64,000 nt of DNA. It comes from Polytrichum commune (taxonomy: Eukaryota > Streptophyta > Polytrichopsida > Polytrichales > Polytrichaceae). Position 1 is the stretch's first letter, and the number at the start of each line of letters is the position of its first letter. The stretch spans positions 18,137,666-18,201,665 of the forward strand of contig OX485807.1 in NCBI GenBank assembly GCA_950295325.1, written 5' to 3'. This document shows, piece after piece, positions 48,720-60,748 of this stretch. A program made the translations under genes and the position numbers. The notes under the pieces are model-generated. The model saw nothing but the letters and a program-made list of their open reading frames with translations. It searched no databases and was not told the origin of the DNA.

Positions 48720-50730
48720 CTGGGGAGATTTTTGGGAATAATCTGTCGAGATCCCAGTGTTAATTTTCCCCGATAATATGACTATGATGCTCGTAATAGG
48801 ACATTTTTTAGGCCTGATTTGTCATATAATAGAGGTAATTAGTGCGTGCAGGTGGTAGGACCTGCACTAACGATTTGCCATGGGACCGGGGAGTATATGG
48901 TGATTTCATCGATGGGTTATTTTAAGTGAACGCAAGTTACTTGTTTTAGACCTCGGTTTCAAAACATACATTACATGTCTCTTTAGATTGGAAATTAGAT
49001 CACTCTTCAATTTCTTGACTTCGGAGGTGACAATAGTCTTCAGTGACGGATGCTTTCATTTTGGTTATATTTTAAACATTTTTGGTGTTGATGACCACGT
49101 CTCCACACAAACTAGCTTGCACACAATTTGGTAAGCACTAACCTCCTCCACATTGGTTATGACATTGGAAGATGTTTACAATATGGATGAGATTGGTTTA
49201 TTTTTATTGTGCCCAACCAAACAAGATAGTGCAAGGAAAAGTTCGTGGGCGCAAAATAGAGAAGGACCATTTCACTCTTGCTCCTGTTGAAGCACAATAG
49301 GCATTGACAAGTTGAAACATGTGATTATTTACAAATCTCTATGCCCAAAATGCTTTGGGAAGTTGGTTGCCAACAAATTATGTGTGGTGGTTTGCAAACA
49401 AGATGGCATGGATGACATAAGATGTATTTGAGAGTTGGATGATGAGCCTCAATGTACATTTTAAATCTCAAAAGTGGAAGGCATTTTTAATTATGGACAA
49501 ATATGTTACTCATTTCCCTTGAGCATGCTGGTAGGGGTGAATCATTTGGATTTCAACCTTGCAATTGAGCAATATTATAATTGCTTTCTTGCCACCTAAT
49601 GTTACAAGTGTGGTACAACCCTTAGATCATGGAATAAGTGCTCCACTTAAAGTTCAGTTTAAGAATAAGCTTTTGGAATGGATCTATTCTCAGTTTGATT
49701 CTTCTACTACTCACCAAAGACTTGAGGAATATAGTGCCTAATGTAAGGCATGCTATTATGTGGTGCTCTGAAGTGTGGAGAGAGATGACTCCCCAAATCA
49801 TACGAAACAACTAAAGGATGTTCAAGATTTTACTTGCAGACTGGAGTGTCAATTTTGCCATGGATCATGAACATGAGAAATTAAGAATGAAAGAAGCAAC
49901 AAATGAATTGGCAAGTCTCATAACCTCTTTGAATCTTGGAAGTGAAGAAATGCCTATTGAAGAATATATGCAAATGGCAAGAGACAAAATTGTTGACGCC
50001 AAGTACAACATGGCTAAGTTGGTGGATTTAGCATGGGGTAGAGAAATCCATTTGGGTTTAAATTTGAATGAAAAGCTAATGGATGGGATTGTTGTGGACA
50101 CCAAAAGTCAAGCTTCCCCAAGCCCATTAGTATGCCCAATTACTACCAAATCTAAGTATCCTTTGGAGTTTTCAGTTATAGATGTGATGAACATGCAATC
50201 CTTTATGGATAAATTGAACAAGACGTCAATTTCCAACATCAACAACCATCATCATAAGACAATAGATTCTTACTTTTGTAGTGTATGATATGGTGAAGAC
50301 ATCATCATGAGACTATATATATTTTTTAAACTCCATATAGGGTGGCTTTGTGAACATATTTTTCTAATAAAAATGTTCATTTTAGACTTATGTATCTTCA
50401 TTGTATATACAAAATGGCAGTTTACATTGAATTAGGCCATTCTCTCCAAAAACTTCGATAGTACGACATGTGAAGCCAAAATGTCATATTATGCATAATA
50501 TGGCATTTGGATAATATGACACTTTCTTGCGCGACCAAACATGTCATATTCAAGGAGGAGAACAATATTTGTTAACATCTTTCAGGTTTCCTTTATTAAT
50601 TTGAGATATAATCCATAGATTCCTCTAAAATGATTGATAATTTTCATGAAGCCTTGAACTTGAACCGGTTATTTCTCAAACTCAACCGGTTCATCTGTAA
50701 CTAGTGGTTGGTTCTCCATTGGTTCAACTC
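48720..50730 (+). mobile_element. AACCGGTT-family repeat interrupted by a Tigger-type element
   Basis: 48720-48760 carries the first ~40 bp of the dispersed repeat (GGGAGATTTTTGGGAATAAT, GAGATCCCAGTGTT). The repeat resumes at about 50570 with GTTAACATCTTTCAGG and runs through TTATTTCTCAAACTCAACCG to about 50730. Only ~20 bp of the repeat are missing between the two parts. The intervening 1.8 kb holds the transposase relic. ATAATATGAC-type sequences near both ends (48773, 50512) might be parts of decayed element ends. Confidence 0.65.
49160..50288 (+). pseudogene. Tigger/pogo-like (Tc1/mariner superfamily) transposase relic
   Basis: In shifting frames the segment reads through the DDE domain of plant Tigger elements: VYNMDEIGLF near 49175, a KLKHVIIYKSLCPKCFG stretch, LIMDKYVTHFP near 49492, and FLPPNVTSVVQPLDHGIS near 49590. 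The first two Asp residues and the PLD Asp are present. After further breaks, the last 156 codons (49818-50288) are open, from a LADWSVNFAMDHEHEK segment to EFSVIDVMNMQSFMDKLNK and a normal stop. The N-terminal CENP-B-type DNA-binding region was not found. Several stops and frameshifts make it inactive. The intact C-terminus suggests the decay is moderate. Confidence 0.85.
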
Positions 50731-51100
50731 TTTCTTTCTTTCTTTCTTTCTTTCAATTTTCCTCCAATTTTTTGGGGGCTGCCCGTGAATAAAATTGGAC
50801 TGCCCAAAAAGTATTTGAGGATTGCCTAAAATTTTTGTAAGGTATCACAGGACCAAGTAGTGTGTATTTCTGTATTTCTCTTCATTAGTAAGATCTATTC
50901 ATTAAGTGGATAAATCTCTCAGCCCAAAAATAAGTATATATTAGGTTTTTAGATTCTCATATTTTATTCTAAAAACTACGCATAGTTATCGAGATTGTCT
51001 ATCACCTCCCAAAGGTCGATGACGAAAAATCATTAGTGAATTTTGGTATGCCTCGTGAATAACCAACGTTGGGCAATCCGACGTGAATTTGAGTTTGTTG
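50731..51100. other. Spacer with TTTC microsatellite
   Basis: A run of about six TTTC units lies at about 50731-50755, just after the end of the AACCGGTT repeat. Nothing else is recognised. Confidence 0.5.
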
Positions 51101-51109
51101 GCTCTACCC

Positions 51110-51300
51110 TACTCAAGAATCTTCTTGATGCAGGGTGGGGTTTATTGCCTACCTTGCGGTGGGTGGGCTCTTGGCTTCCTACCTATCTAGCTAGTTTTTC
51201 CATCAAGTAGATAGAAGATTTCACAGCGGGAATCGAACCGCCAACCACTCCCTTCGGAGATGGGTACCTCTCCACTATCACCCAGTAGTTTAGGGTCATC
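51110..51300 (-). mobile_element. Candidate tRNA-derived SINE
   Basis: On the minus strand, GGTTCGATTCC (51233-51243) is a perfect RNA polymerase III B-box, and about 30 bp upstream TGATAGTGGAGAGG is an A-box-like element. The surrounding sequence does not fold as a complete tRNA: the T-arm has an 8-nt loop and no acceptor stem closes. This combination is typical of tRNA-derived SINEs. The downstream tail and target duplications could not be defined. Confidence 0.4.
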
Positions 51301-52778
51301 TTGAACCTAGTATGCCTCATGAAGTGTTCACGTCTCACAAGATGTTGTATCACTTACAAATACATATATTAATGTTGACGTACAATGGACCCCTTAGACC
51401 TAGAGGCCCTTAACCATCCAAGAGGCTGAATCTCGGCTTCTCCATGCATATAAATGTGTATTTGAGTTATGCACCTTGTTTGTAGCTAATGGTGTCAAAA
51501 GTGACCCTATTTAATATGAGAATAATCATCAAGTGCACTACTTGTTTTGATTGAGTACAATTGATGTAAATGAAGATTGGGTTTCAATACATGACTTGTG
51601 GGCCTTTAGAGGTGTGTGCATGTTGTCTATGTGAACCCAAAATAGTGAGTACTTGTAGTCATAAGACTAATATATCAAGGCTACAATATGAGATTACAAA
51701 GGATTGGAAAATACTAGTAAATAAACATACAACTTGTCTTTTCTATTCATATTTCAATGTCACATGTAGCTATATTATTCTTTCCTCCTTGAGTTAAGAT
51801 AATTGAATAAATGAAGTTTGAAACCCATGAAATAAAAAACAAAATCAAGACTTGGTGAGGACTTGTAGAAATGTGTATATTGAGGCACGTGTGCCTAAAT
51901 GCGACAATTCTAGCGAAGTGTCTCTCTTTCAATGGCCTTATAAAACTACATAGAAATTTATTCAAATCATGCGATTGTGCAAAAGTGCAACTAAGTGCAT
52001 ATTATTTTTATTTTATTTTAAAGTGAAATCATGTGCGCCCTACAAAAACCCGCAAGTCACTTCAAGGTTTAGGCCTTTTATTGTCGAGTAGGGTGTCCAC
52101 TCCCACATACATTGGCACTATGAACCTACCATTACAACCACTCTCAACTTGCCTTCACAACCATTAGATCTAACCAACCTACATTAGATTGGATCCATTC
52201 ACAATGGTAATGTGCATGGGCTTTATACCCACACTTTTTAAAGTGTAAGAGACTGGCTACACTCTTAAACACACGTACCTTACATAGTACATTGAAACCC
52301 TAGACCTATAAACATTGACCCCTAACTTCCATAGCAACCCGAATTTGGTTGCAATACTAAGGAGTTCATGCTTTAGGGGTCCCAAGTTATTGGTTTCTAC
52401 TAGAAATTAGTCTGGGCCACATTAGTTCTTTTTCCTCCAAAAATTGTGTGGATGGTTATTTCATTTTTTTGCTCCTTATGTCCTATAATCAACAATCAAT
52501 GACTATCCGGGGGTTTCCCCTTTTTTTTGGTTCGTGCAAAAGAAAAATAGAGATTGAAAAGTCGCAATGTGTTGGTCGGAAGTCTTCATGAAGACTTTGG
52601 GTAAGACCAGGGGTCTCGACGCACATTAATTCCACCTTGGCTAGAAAATTTAGTGTAGCTTGAAGGGGGGCACGCAACAGTTATTTATTTATTTATATTT
52701 ATTTTAGTTGCTTGACCCATGGGCAGAGAGGGCATGGTTATCAACTGAAAAGAAGAGTTCTATGCAAATTGATGATAC
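51301..52778. other. Intergenic, nothing recognised
   Basis: AT-rich spacer with short open frames lacking known domains. No repeat with clear boundaries was detected. Confidence 0.4.
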
Positions 52779-52781
52779 TTA

Positions 52782-53282
52782 GGGCCACTCCACCTTATAG
52801 TTGTCCAAGTCGAGAGGCCGTGGGGATTGAATGCCCAAACTTTGTTGAGAGTCCAAAGAAATGGGCTGAAAATAACCATTAAAATATGGGAATTGGAGCC
52901 TTCGGCCGAGCACAGTGTGAAGCCTCCAAAGTCCAAGCCTATACCATTTGTCTGGCTACTATCCAATTCTCTCCTCATTAATCCATCCAATTTTTGAAAT
53001 TCTCATTTCACCTTCTCTAATCATGGATTCCAGAAGGGAGCGCATTTTTGTTCTACTTTTGATATTCGTGGTCACAAAATACGTCATCCTGGACAACAAT
53101 TTCGCCTTGGTCCGTCGCCTTGGTCAAAAAGTCATGCCATGTCGGCGTTCTGGAGAGCAACAACCTCTGGACTTTGGCCTCTACTGCGAAGCGCCCAGAA
53201 GCCAAACTCTTGGTTTCTTGTTGCAATCCGAATGGTGGAAATCAACGGCCTCTCGACCTTCGGCCATAGTGTGAAGCGGCCC
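52782..53282. mobile_element. Nonautonomous PIF/Harbinger element with TTA target duplication
   Basis: It starts GGGCCACTCCACCTTATAG and ends CTTCGGCCATAGTGTGAAGC before GGCCC, so the ends are inverted repeats of about 40 bp including GAGAGGCCGT. TTA flanks both sides (52779-52781 and 53283-53285), the target duplication expected of PIF/Harbinger. The left end shares more than 20 consecutive bases (from GTCCAAGTCGAGAGGCCGTG) with the end of the Harbinger relic at 18019. The 500-bp interior has no transposase. Confidence 0.8.
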
Positions 53283-53626
53283 TTATTAACTTACTTGGTA
53301 TCATATTCAACCGACTTAACAGCGAACCCACCGACTCCCAATGCACTAACTTACTTACAAATGGGTGTAAGTGCAATGCGATTTCTTCGCCAGCCAGAAA
53401 GAGCAATAAGTTCACAAACTTAAAGTTCTTCCTGCATGCACAGAGCGAGAGAGAGAGAGAGAGCAATAAGCTTGCAACGCATTAAAGCCTCACACCTGCT
53501 GTGCCAGGAGCTAAGTTACATGTAATAAAATGTGAAGAAGATGACACTCTGCCACTGAATTCAACAGACACAATCTGAAAGCAATTCAAGGAGCAATTAA
53601 TTAAGTTAGTACTCACTGTAACCTAG

Positions 53627-54500
53627 CTACCTCTCTCACACATGGCCTCCAATCTTCAGTCACTGACATTTGCCATGATGCATGCTGTGACCTCCTCCTC
53701 CTCCAAGTGCAAAGTTGGTGATGCCATTAAGATCTGGCGCAAAATAAATGCAAAATGTGGACACTTATTGATCGATATGAAGCACCACTACTACTCAAGT
53801 ATATGGGTGCATGATACCTATGTGTAAGTGATATTTTTTAATGAGATATGTATAAATGTGAACCTTGTTTGGACCCTGTTGACATTTGCCATGATGTTGT
53901 GACCTCCTCCTCCTCCTCCAAGTGCAAAGTTGGTGATGCCATTACCATATGGCGCAAATGCGAATTGTGGACACTTATTGACCAATATGAAGCACCACTA
54001 CTACTCAAGTATGTGGGTGCATAATACCTATGTGTAAGTGATATTTTTAATGAGATATGTATAGATTAAAAATTTAATTGATTTACCCCTTAAATTGACC
54101 CATAATGAGAAAAATTTATCGCTGAGGTCGAAGTTTGTACTTGCTGAAACCACGACACGATTCTAACATCCTGTTTGTTAAAAAATAAGACTGGTCGAGG
54201 ATGACACCTTCTGCATAGTGGCTGCAATTTCAACGACATGTGTGATGGTCACTTGAAAGTGTCATATTAGTGTCCTTTTTGTGTGGAGAAGGACCTTGTT
54301 TCCTTCTAGTGTAACCTCTCTCACACATGGCCCTCAATCTGCACTCACTGACATTTGCCATGATGTTGTGACCTCCTCCTCCTCCTCCAAGTGCAAAGTT
54401 GGTGATGCCATTAAGATCTAGCGCAAATGCAAATTGTGGACACTTATTGATCAATATGATGCACCACTACTATTCAAGTATGTGGGTGCATGATACCTAT
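53627..54500 (+). repeat. Three tandem copies of a ~190-bp unit
   Basis: Copies lie at about 53627-53850, 53880-54065 and 54308-54500. All share CTGACATTTGCCATGATG, GTGACCTCCTCCTCCTCC, AAGTGCAAAGTTGGTGATGC, GTGGACACTTATTGA and GCACCACTACTA followed by AAGTAT and GGGTGCAT. Copies 1 and 3 also share the upstream ACCTCTCTCACACATGGCC. Copies 1 and 2 end with the same TATGTGTAAGTGATATTTTT and TTAATGAGATATGTATA. Identity is high, so the triplication is fairly recent. Confidence 0.9.
53642..53827 (+). CDS. Possible small ORF or first exon in tandem copy 1, unrecognised
   Basis: ATG 53642 opens a 61-codon frame (MASNLQSLTFAMMHAVTSSS onward) ending at TAA 53825-53827. The stop overlaps a strong donor-like GTGTAAGTGAT, so the frame could be a first exon rather than a complete peptide. 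Copies 2 and 3 of the tandem unit break this frame: copy 3 stops after about 14 codons. No family is recognised, and no acceptor with a continuing frame was identified. It may be chance. Confidence 0.15.
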   Translation: MASNLQSLTFAMMHAVTSSSSKCKVGDAIKIWRKINAKCGHLLIDMKHHYYSSIWVHDTYV

Positions 54501-55650
54501 TTTCGTTATTTTCTCTTAGTCGGACACCGATATTTGATTGGGGTGTGGTTAGGTGGGGATCGATGGAACGAACAAACACCATAAAGGTACGTGTTGTTTG
54601 ATAGAGATTGAATTGCGTCTTTGACTTTCATTAACTTCTCCACACTCAATAGTGAAGACAATTGGGAGGACATAGTATGTATTTGGTTAAGGGAACAACA
54701 TACATGAACTTCTTGTAATCATAACTAAATCAGGGTAGGTCTGATTTTCAATATGGTTTTTTTGTTGATGATTCATCATAGATTTGCTAATGCAATACAA
54801 GTTTGAAGACGTGAATCTCATCAAGAAAGGATGGCCTAACTAAATTAAAACTCACTAAACACCTGCACTTGCATGACTTATTAAGGTTCGTGGCCTTATT
54901 GTGGGCACTTTCAACTCCAAAGACAATTTTGGCCGTTGGATTAGAACACAATTTTTTCTTTCATCCAATTAGCAATTGCAAATCACTGAGATTTTTGATT
55001 TCAAGTTTCGTAATCGGAGTTGAGATGTATAAGCTAATGATTTAAGAGCTCACATTGTGTTTGATTGCCATTTTGTATTTTTTGAACGATCTCATAGACC
55101 CTCCCAATTGTGTTTATCATTGAATTTAAAATGATGTCCATATTTTGGACACACAATTCATATGCATTTCTAGTGTCCATTCTTAACTGCAAACCTTGTT
55201 GTATACCATTCAAAACACATGAGTCCAACAGAAGAGTGACCACATAAGGCCCACATACCTTAAGTAGTGTGCAACTCAAGTATTTGGCTCTTTTGGTAAT
55301 GGTGGGGGAAACACAATAGGTGTATTGGCAATTGTCAATAGCGTTTTATTGCGTTTTGAATTATTTATAAATTTTCATGAATTAAAACATATGTTGAGCA
55401 TTAAATTATGCATCCTTTGTTAACCCGTATCCCCCCCCCAAAAAAGATAGACAAACTTGAAGATGATGACCGTATATCTTGCTACAATTTATTGCCACTA
55501 TCTAATATGCCATCCAGGCGAGTGCCAATGACTTGCTAGCTGGAGTTAATATCAATAAAGAAACCAAGTAGAGATTATTATGCAGTATGCGGTGTTATTA
55601 AGAGAGCACTTTCATACATAAAAAGAGGGTGCCGTCTTTGTTTTGATCAA
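54501..55650. other. Intergenic, nothing recognised
   Basis: AT-rich spacer; an 81-codon open frame on the minus strand (55034-55279) has no recognised family. A C8 run lies near 55431. Confidence 0.4.
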
Positions 55651-55654
55651 TGAA

Positions 55655-55850
55655 CGAAGAGAACCGACCACTAGTTACAGATGAACCGGTTGAGTTAGAA
55701 AAATAACATGTTGAAGTTCAAGACTTCAAGGAAATTACCGATCATTCTAGAGTAATCTATAGAATATACCTCAAATAAGTAAAGACAAACCAAAAGACCA
55801 CAAAATGTAACCAATTGGATTTCAAAACACTAGGAAATCTCCCTAGACAT
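55655..55850 (-). repeat. Copy of the AACCGGTT-rich dispersed repeat, inverted
   Basis: Read on the minus strand it follows the same block order as 17393-17618: AATCCAATTGGTTACATTTTG, TTCAAGTT-type, CATGTTATTTTTCTAACTCA, ACCGGTTCATCTGTAACTAG. On the plus strand ACAGATGAACCGGTTGAGTT is the best preserved part. It ends at CTAGGAAATCTCCC near 55848. Confidence 0.8.
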
Positions 55851-58343
55851 TGGTTTTGGGTCCCTCTTTATTTACGTTGGCCAATGTAGGTGCAGATGCG
55901 GTGGGGTGTAGTGATGATCTTTATGCTTCCGTGTCTTCTAAGGGAGACCATGCTATAACCAACGCCCCAAATATTGCACTAAAACAAGATTGACTTTGAG
56001 AATGTCCACATATTTATATTGATCAAGTTGATATATTGATATTAGGCCATCTATCAATTGTTATTTAAAACTTTAAAACTTTTGCATATAGAATCTGGAT
56101 AAGGGAAAGTTTGGTGCGTTGGAATCAGTGTCTATGTTTGACAAATTTCATTTGACGTTCAACTTCAAATCCAAAGTGTCACGTGACGTTCTTAAAAACA
56201 AAAATGAATGTCAATTGACATCTACATTTTATTCCAAAATGTCACCTCAATTTTAGCTTACACAATATTTTAGGAAAACTAATATTTTGAATAATCAATA
56301 TGCAATCTTGATTTGTAATAAAAAAAAAACTTATCAATCGGGCGTAAGTATCCTTCGGTCTTGCATGTTTCTCCAAATGTTGAAGATGGTAGCCCAATCC
56401 ATTGCATAAATTTCGAGCCCACTGATAGAAACCCACATAAGAGCATCAAGGGTCTTCAAGTTCAACCTATTGCGCAATTGGCTTTTGATTTCATTTTGTT
56501 TGGAAAATCCTCTTTCACATTGCCTCTCCTTGTTCCCAGTTAGTCTCGCTATCTCTCATCACCGTCTCAACTCCCAGTTACAAAAGAAAATTGAAGCTTA
56601 ATTTAAGTATGTAAGTGAGTTTAGGAAGTTCTCCTAATGTTATGAGTACTTGATACTTGAGCCGCAGTTTATAGTACTCAAGTTGCCTACTAATACATGT
56701 CATTTGAATTTCTAGTGTGTCAATTGACATGTGGTTTTTTTCTTCACAAGTCACAGTACGTGTCAACTTCTAAAATGTGCGTGTCAATTGACGTGCATTT
56801 ATTTTTTGTGCAAGTTTTTGTGTGTCAAAAGAGAAAAACTTGCAAAAACTTTGTCAAACATATACACTGGTTGGAATCCCCTTTCAAGTGCTAATAAGGG
56901 ACATCTACAACTTTATCAATGTAATAATACCATACACACTCTCGACCACTTACAATGACGATTTTAGCACCATCTATCTTAGCTCTTTCTTTTCAAAGAA
57001 GCCCCATGGGGCCTCTCTCTAAAAGAGAAGCCACTGTGGAGCCCCTTCATGTCTTCATTTGGTAAGCCCATTATTATTTTTAACATAATTAACTCAATCT
57101 CTAAACGTACTCATCCTTCAAAAAAAATTTATACATTCCAAATTTTGGTAGGCTATTTTACACAAAATGAAGTAAATTAGCACAATTTATAGCATTGTAT
57201 GATGTGTGTCTTTGTGTGTGTGTGTGTGTGTGTAATTTCCTTATGGACATTCAATAAATGCTAATGTAGTTCTAAATAAAATATATAATTTATAACAAAT
57301 ATATTCCACAATGTTTTTTCTCACATGTTGTTTCTACATAAATTGCTAGTGAATTCCCCTAGAGATTTTCATGCCCATGGTGTTGCCCATTGCGAGGATC
57401 AATCACCTTTGGTAGTGTGGGCAACAACCCGCACCAAAAATGTTACGAAATTGGCATTCAAGCTCATTGTGTGAGAAACTCATCATTTCGTGAATGAACT
57501 TTGACCACCTCTAGAATAGGCACATGAACTCCAAAGTTGGAAACTTAAATCCCCACAATGTGTATCCCAAATGTATTTAAATTTCTACTAAAATTGAACT
57601 CCCTCAACTGACCCGTCATTAATTTTAGAAAAAATAAGAATTTCACTATCTACCCCAACTTGAGAACTCCAACTTTGTGATTGTTGGATCTTCTGATATT
57701 TTGGTGAAACAAAAGAGTCTTCTTCACATATCCCACAACAATAAAGGGTTAAGGTAGCCTTGGAGGAAGATGTAGTGGTAGTGGTGGTAATGCATGGCAC
57801 CCTCAAGCCAATGTTACACTGTTTACTTAAGGTCGTACATAAGCATATCATTATTCCACCATGTATGCTTGCTTTAACACAAGATCATTGTTGCTTACCG
57901 CACCTCAAATCATAGACTTGCCATGAAATTGGATGGTGGCCGACTATCCCTGTCTCTAGAAATAATAGATTATGTCAGTTTCGCTCCTATAATGTAGTTG
58001 AAAATGAGCGATACTTTGTGTTATAGTGCACCTTATATAACTCCATTAGCTCAGTGAGTTTCAATCAGTATGTAAGATTGAAGTATTAGGGACCCTCAAG
58101 GTGCCCTTAAAGTTGATATTAGCCTTTGTCTCACAGAGGCTACGCACTCCACCCACTCAAGGGGATCATCCGGTTTGACATCATCTTGATGTGCTTTTAA
58201 TCCCATAAGAACTTTTCGTTTTTGGACTTTAAAATCAATTTCATCTCATTTCACATGACAAAGAAGAGTATCTGGGAGGTTGTACTAGGATAAAAAATGG
58301 GAGTGAATAGCAATCTCTTAACCCTTAATTTCCAAGAAGAATT
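55851..58343. other. Intergenic with GT microsatellite
   Basis: About nine GT dinucleotides lie at 57214-57232. GTGTCAATTGACRTG occurs twice near 56717 and 56782 as a short local repeat. No gene or bounded element is recognised. Confidence 0.4.
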
Positions 58344-58590
58344 TTGTTGTTCGGGTAATCACCTTTGCCCATTCATACCCGTGTACACATGTATGACATA
58401 CACAAATTTTTGAATTGGGACACATGGATGGTTGAATTACGTGTGAACAATCCCAACTTCGTAAAGATGCCATCCATTCGGTGTGATCCACCAATCAATG
58501 CACATATGTTCTTTATTACACCGTTGAATTTGAATGTTGTCTTAAAAAAAATCTTAGGAAAGAACTGGGCTTGAGCTTTGGATTGTAAAC

Positions 58591-59177
58591 CCGGGTACGC
58601 AACTCCCATATTATACGCAGGGGGCATCGTACTTAAAACGGCTTAGAGGACGGCTTTTGTAAAAATTATATCAAATTACATCAAATTAAAATGATCACAA
58701 AGTTGGGTGAAGACCAAATTAAATAAAATGAGATGAAAAAAAAGTTGGGTAAAGACCAAATTAAATAAAATGAGATGAAAAAAAAGTTGGGTGAAGACCA
58801 AATTAAATAAATGAGATGAAATTTTTTTTGGGTTGCATATTTATTAAGCCTCCCATTAAAATTATAAGCCACGAATAGTTGCCTCCCATTAAAATTATAA
58901 TTCATTCACAATGTTAAATTTTTATTAAAAAGTCCAAAAAGTTGGGTAGTTTGACCTATGGTACATGTATTTAAAAAATCATATAATTAGGTTTTTAATG
59001 CAATTATATGCTTCAAAATATATTCATTTACTATATATAATTATATTTTTGGATTCCTTGTTAGAAGGGCTACAAAGGTTTCCTACATTAAAACAAATTG
59101 TATCACTCAATATTGGACTAAAACGCTTTATAAGTGATTATAATCAGGACCATATAATACGGGACTTGCGTACCCGG
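58591..59177. mobile_element. Nonautonomous Mutator-like element with exact 10-bp target duplication
   Basis: CCGGGTACGCAACTCCCATA at 58591 onward pairs with the reverse complement at the right end (CCGGGTACGCAAGTCCCGTA), with about 24 of 27 terminal positions matching. GATTGTAAAC flanks both sides exactly (58581-58590 and 59178-59187). A duplication of 9-11 bp is typical of Mutator-like elements. The 587-bp interior has no transposase. It contains three ~41-bp tandem units, TTGGGTGAAGACCAAATTAA with ATAAAATGAGATGAAA, at about 58701-58820. Confidence 0.85.
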
Positions 59178-59239
59178 GATTGTAAACCCCTCAAGGCCAA
59201 GGTGGCCGTTTTTGTCAGCACAATTACCTTTGCCTGACC

Positions 59240-59500
59240 ATACCAATCACTATATTTGTTAATTTGAGACTTTCTCTTGTCTCAAATTAATATATGGACC
59301 ACAACAACATGGTCTAATGTTTGGGCCGTCCTACCTAAACCATCTTGATATGAGTTCTTAATTGGGTTCTTGATATGAACACCCGCTTCAAAGTATTTGT
59401 ATCTTACAACATTCTCCAATATCTGTGTGATTTTATCCATGTTCTTATATTTGTAACTGTCTCAAAATGCCGAAAAAGTCCCAAATTAACGTATATCGTT
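59240..59500. repeat. Foldback related to the 4579-4839 inverted repeat
   Basis: ATCACTATATTTGTTAATTT with GAGACTTTCT at 59244-59274 matches the arm at 4579, and AAAAGTCCCAAATTAACGTA at about 59473 matches its reverse complement. A second, inner inverted repeat, GAGACTTTCTCTTGTCTC, gives a short hairpin. Flanks share ACCTTTGCC, CATACC and AAGATGCCAT blocks with 58350-58500, so a larger diverged repeat is involved. Confidence 0.6.
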
Positions 59501-60214
59501 GGTCCAACATTTTTGACATGCGAACAAGTGAACATTCATGTGAACTCTCACGACTCTACGAAGATGCCATATGTATGATCAGATCTATCATAAGAAGTGC
59601 CAAATTTCTTCAACGAATTGCTGAATTGGATTGAATTATCTTAGATAATTTTAGTTCAGTGCTGCTCCAGTATATATAGTTCAAGGCTGGTGATCTACTG
59701 TATCTAAGTACCAAACAATGATCCTTTGGCATTATTCAAGAACTCCATCACTTCCACATTGAAAATGACACGGACTTGAAGACAACTGTGGAGTAAACGT
59801 TCTCTTTGGAAGTACCTTTAGTACTTTCGAGCTCTATACGAGCTACCTAAACTAATTGATGTCGAATCTGCATGTAACGGCTGGGACCTCCATTCTCATT
59901 ATGAGGAGGTGCCTATGCATCCCTGCAGCACTGTAATTGCAGGGAGCCTCTATACTGCAATATCCATCACTTTAAACACTGAGTACACACACTTACTTAG
60001 ACTAGATTGATGAACTTTTAGGTGTTTCTTATGAGCAATTGAAAGGGGGTTCCGATGCACCAAAACATGTCTTATTTGAATAATGGATGCAAAAGTTATA
60101 GGAGTTCAAAGTTTTATGGGTAGGTGACGGGAAAACCAACACCAACATCAGAGCCTGATGTCAAGGTGGTGGACATTCATGGTTAATACAGTTGTCCTTT
60201 AATTCAACCATACT

Positions 60215-60410
60215 TTTGGTAGGGAATTGGTTGTTTTGCATACGGCATTGTTCATTTTGGGTGAGTTTTGAGTGCATGTTTGGCCCTCAATGATTCACCG
60301 ATAGAGAGTGTTTTAATTTGTTGAAACCTCCACCGCACTGACTCCAAACATGCACTAAAACTTACCGGACATGGAAAGTTTGTATGCAAAACAACCAACT
60401 CCTGACCAAA
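60215..60410. mobile_element. ~196-bp foldback MITE
   Basis: TTTGGTAGGGAATTGGTTGT with TTTGCATAC at the left pairs with GTATGCAAAACAACCAACTC with CTGACCAAA at the right. A second inner pair, GAGTTTTGAGTGCATGTTTG and CCAAACATGCACTAAAACTT, continues the stem, so about 70 bp on each side pair at roughly 75%. There is no coding capacity. Confidence 0.75.
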
Positions 60411-60748
60411 TTTCCACGTGAAGTCAAGGATAACTCTAATATGTACTTCTTATTGCGGCTGATTTTAGGGTGTTGGGTTGAGCACCTTCTACTTATTTGC
60501 AGTATCGCAAGGTGGCAACTACCTTCAACACGCGGTAGTCATAAGCAGTACTGGTAACATATCATGTGGTTGTAGCATGCTATAGTGTTACTATGATTAT
60601 TGTATGGACCCAAAATGATTAACAGGATGCAATGGTAAGAGGGATGCAGTGGCTGGCCGAATAGGTGTTGTTTCAGACCACTTGTGGTCACTTTTGGGTG
60701 CCATTGAATCAATCATTTTGTGTGCATTCATATGCAAAGTGATGCTCA

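Noticed and set aside
51224-51296. tRNA gene on the minus strand
   Set aside because: The B-box is perfect, but the T-arm has the wrong loop size and no acceptor stem or anticodon arm closes. It was kept only as a SINE candidate.
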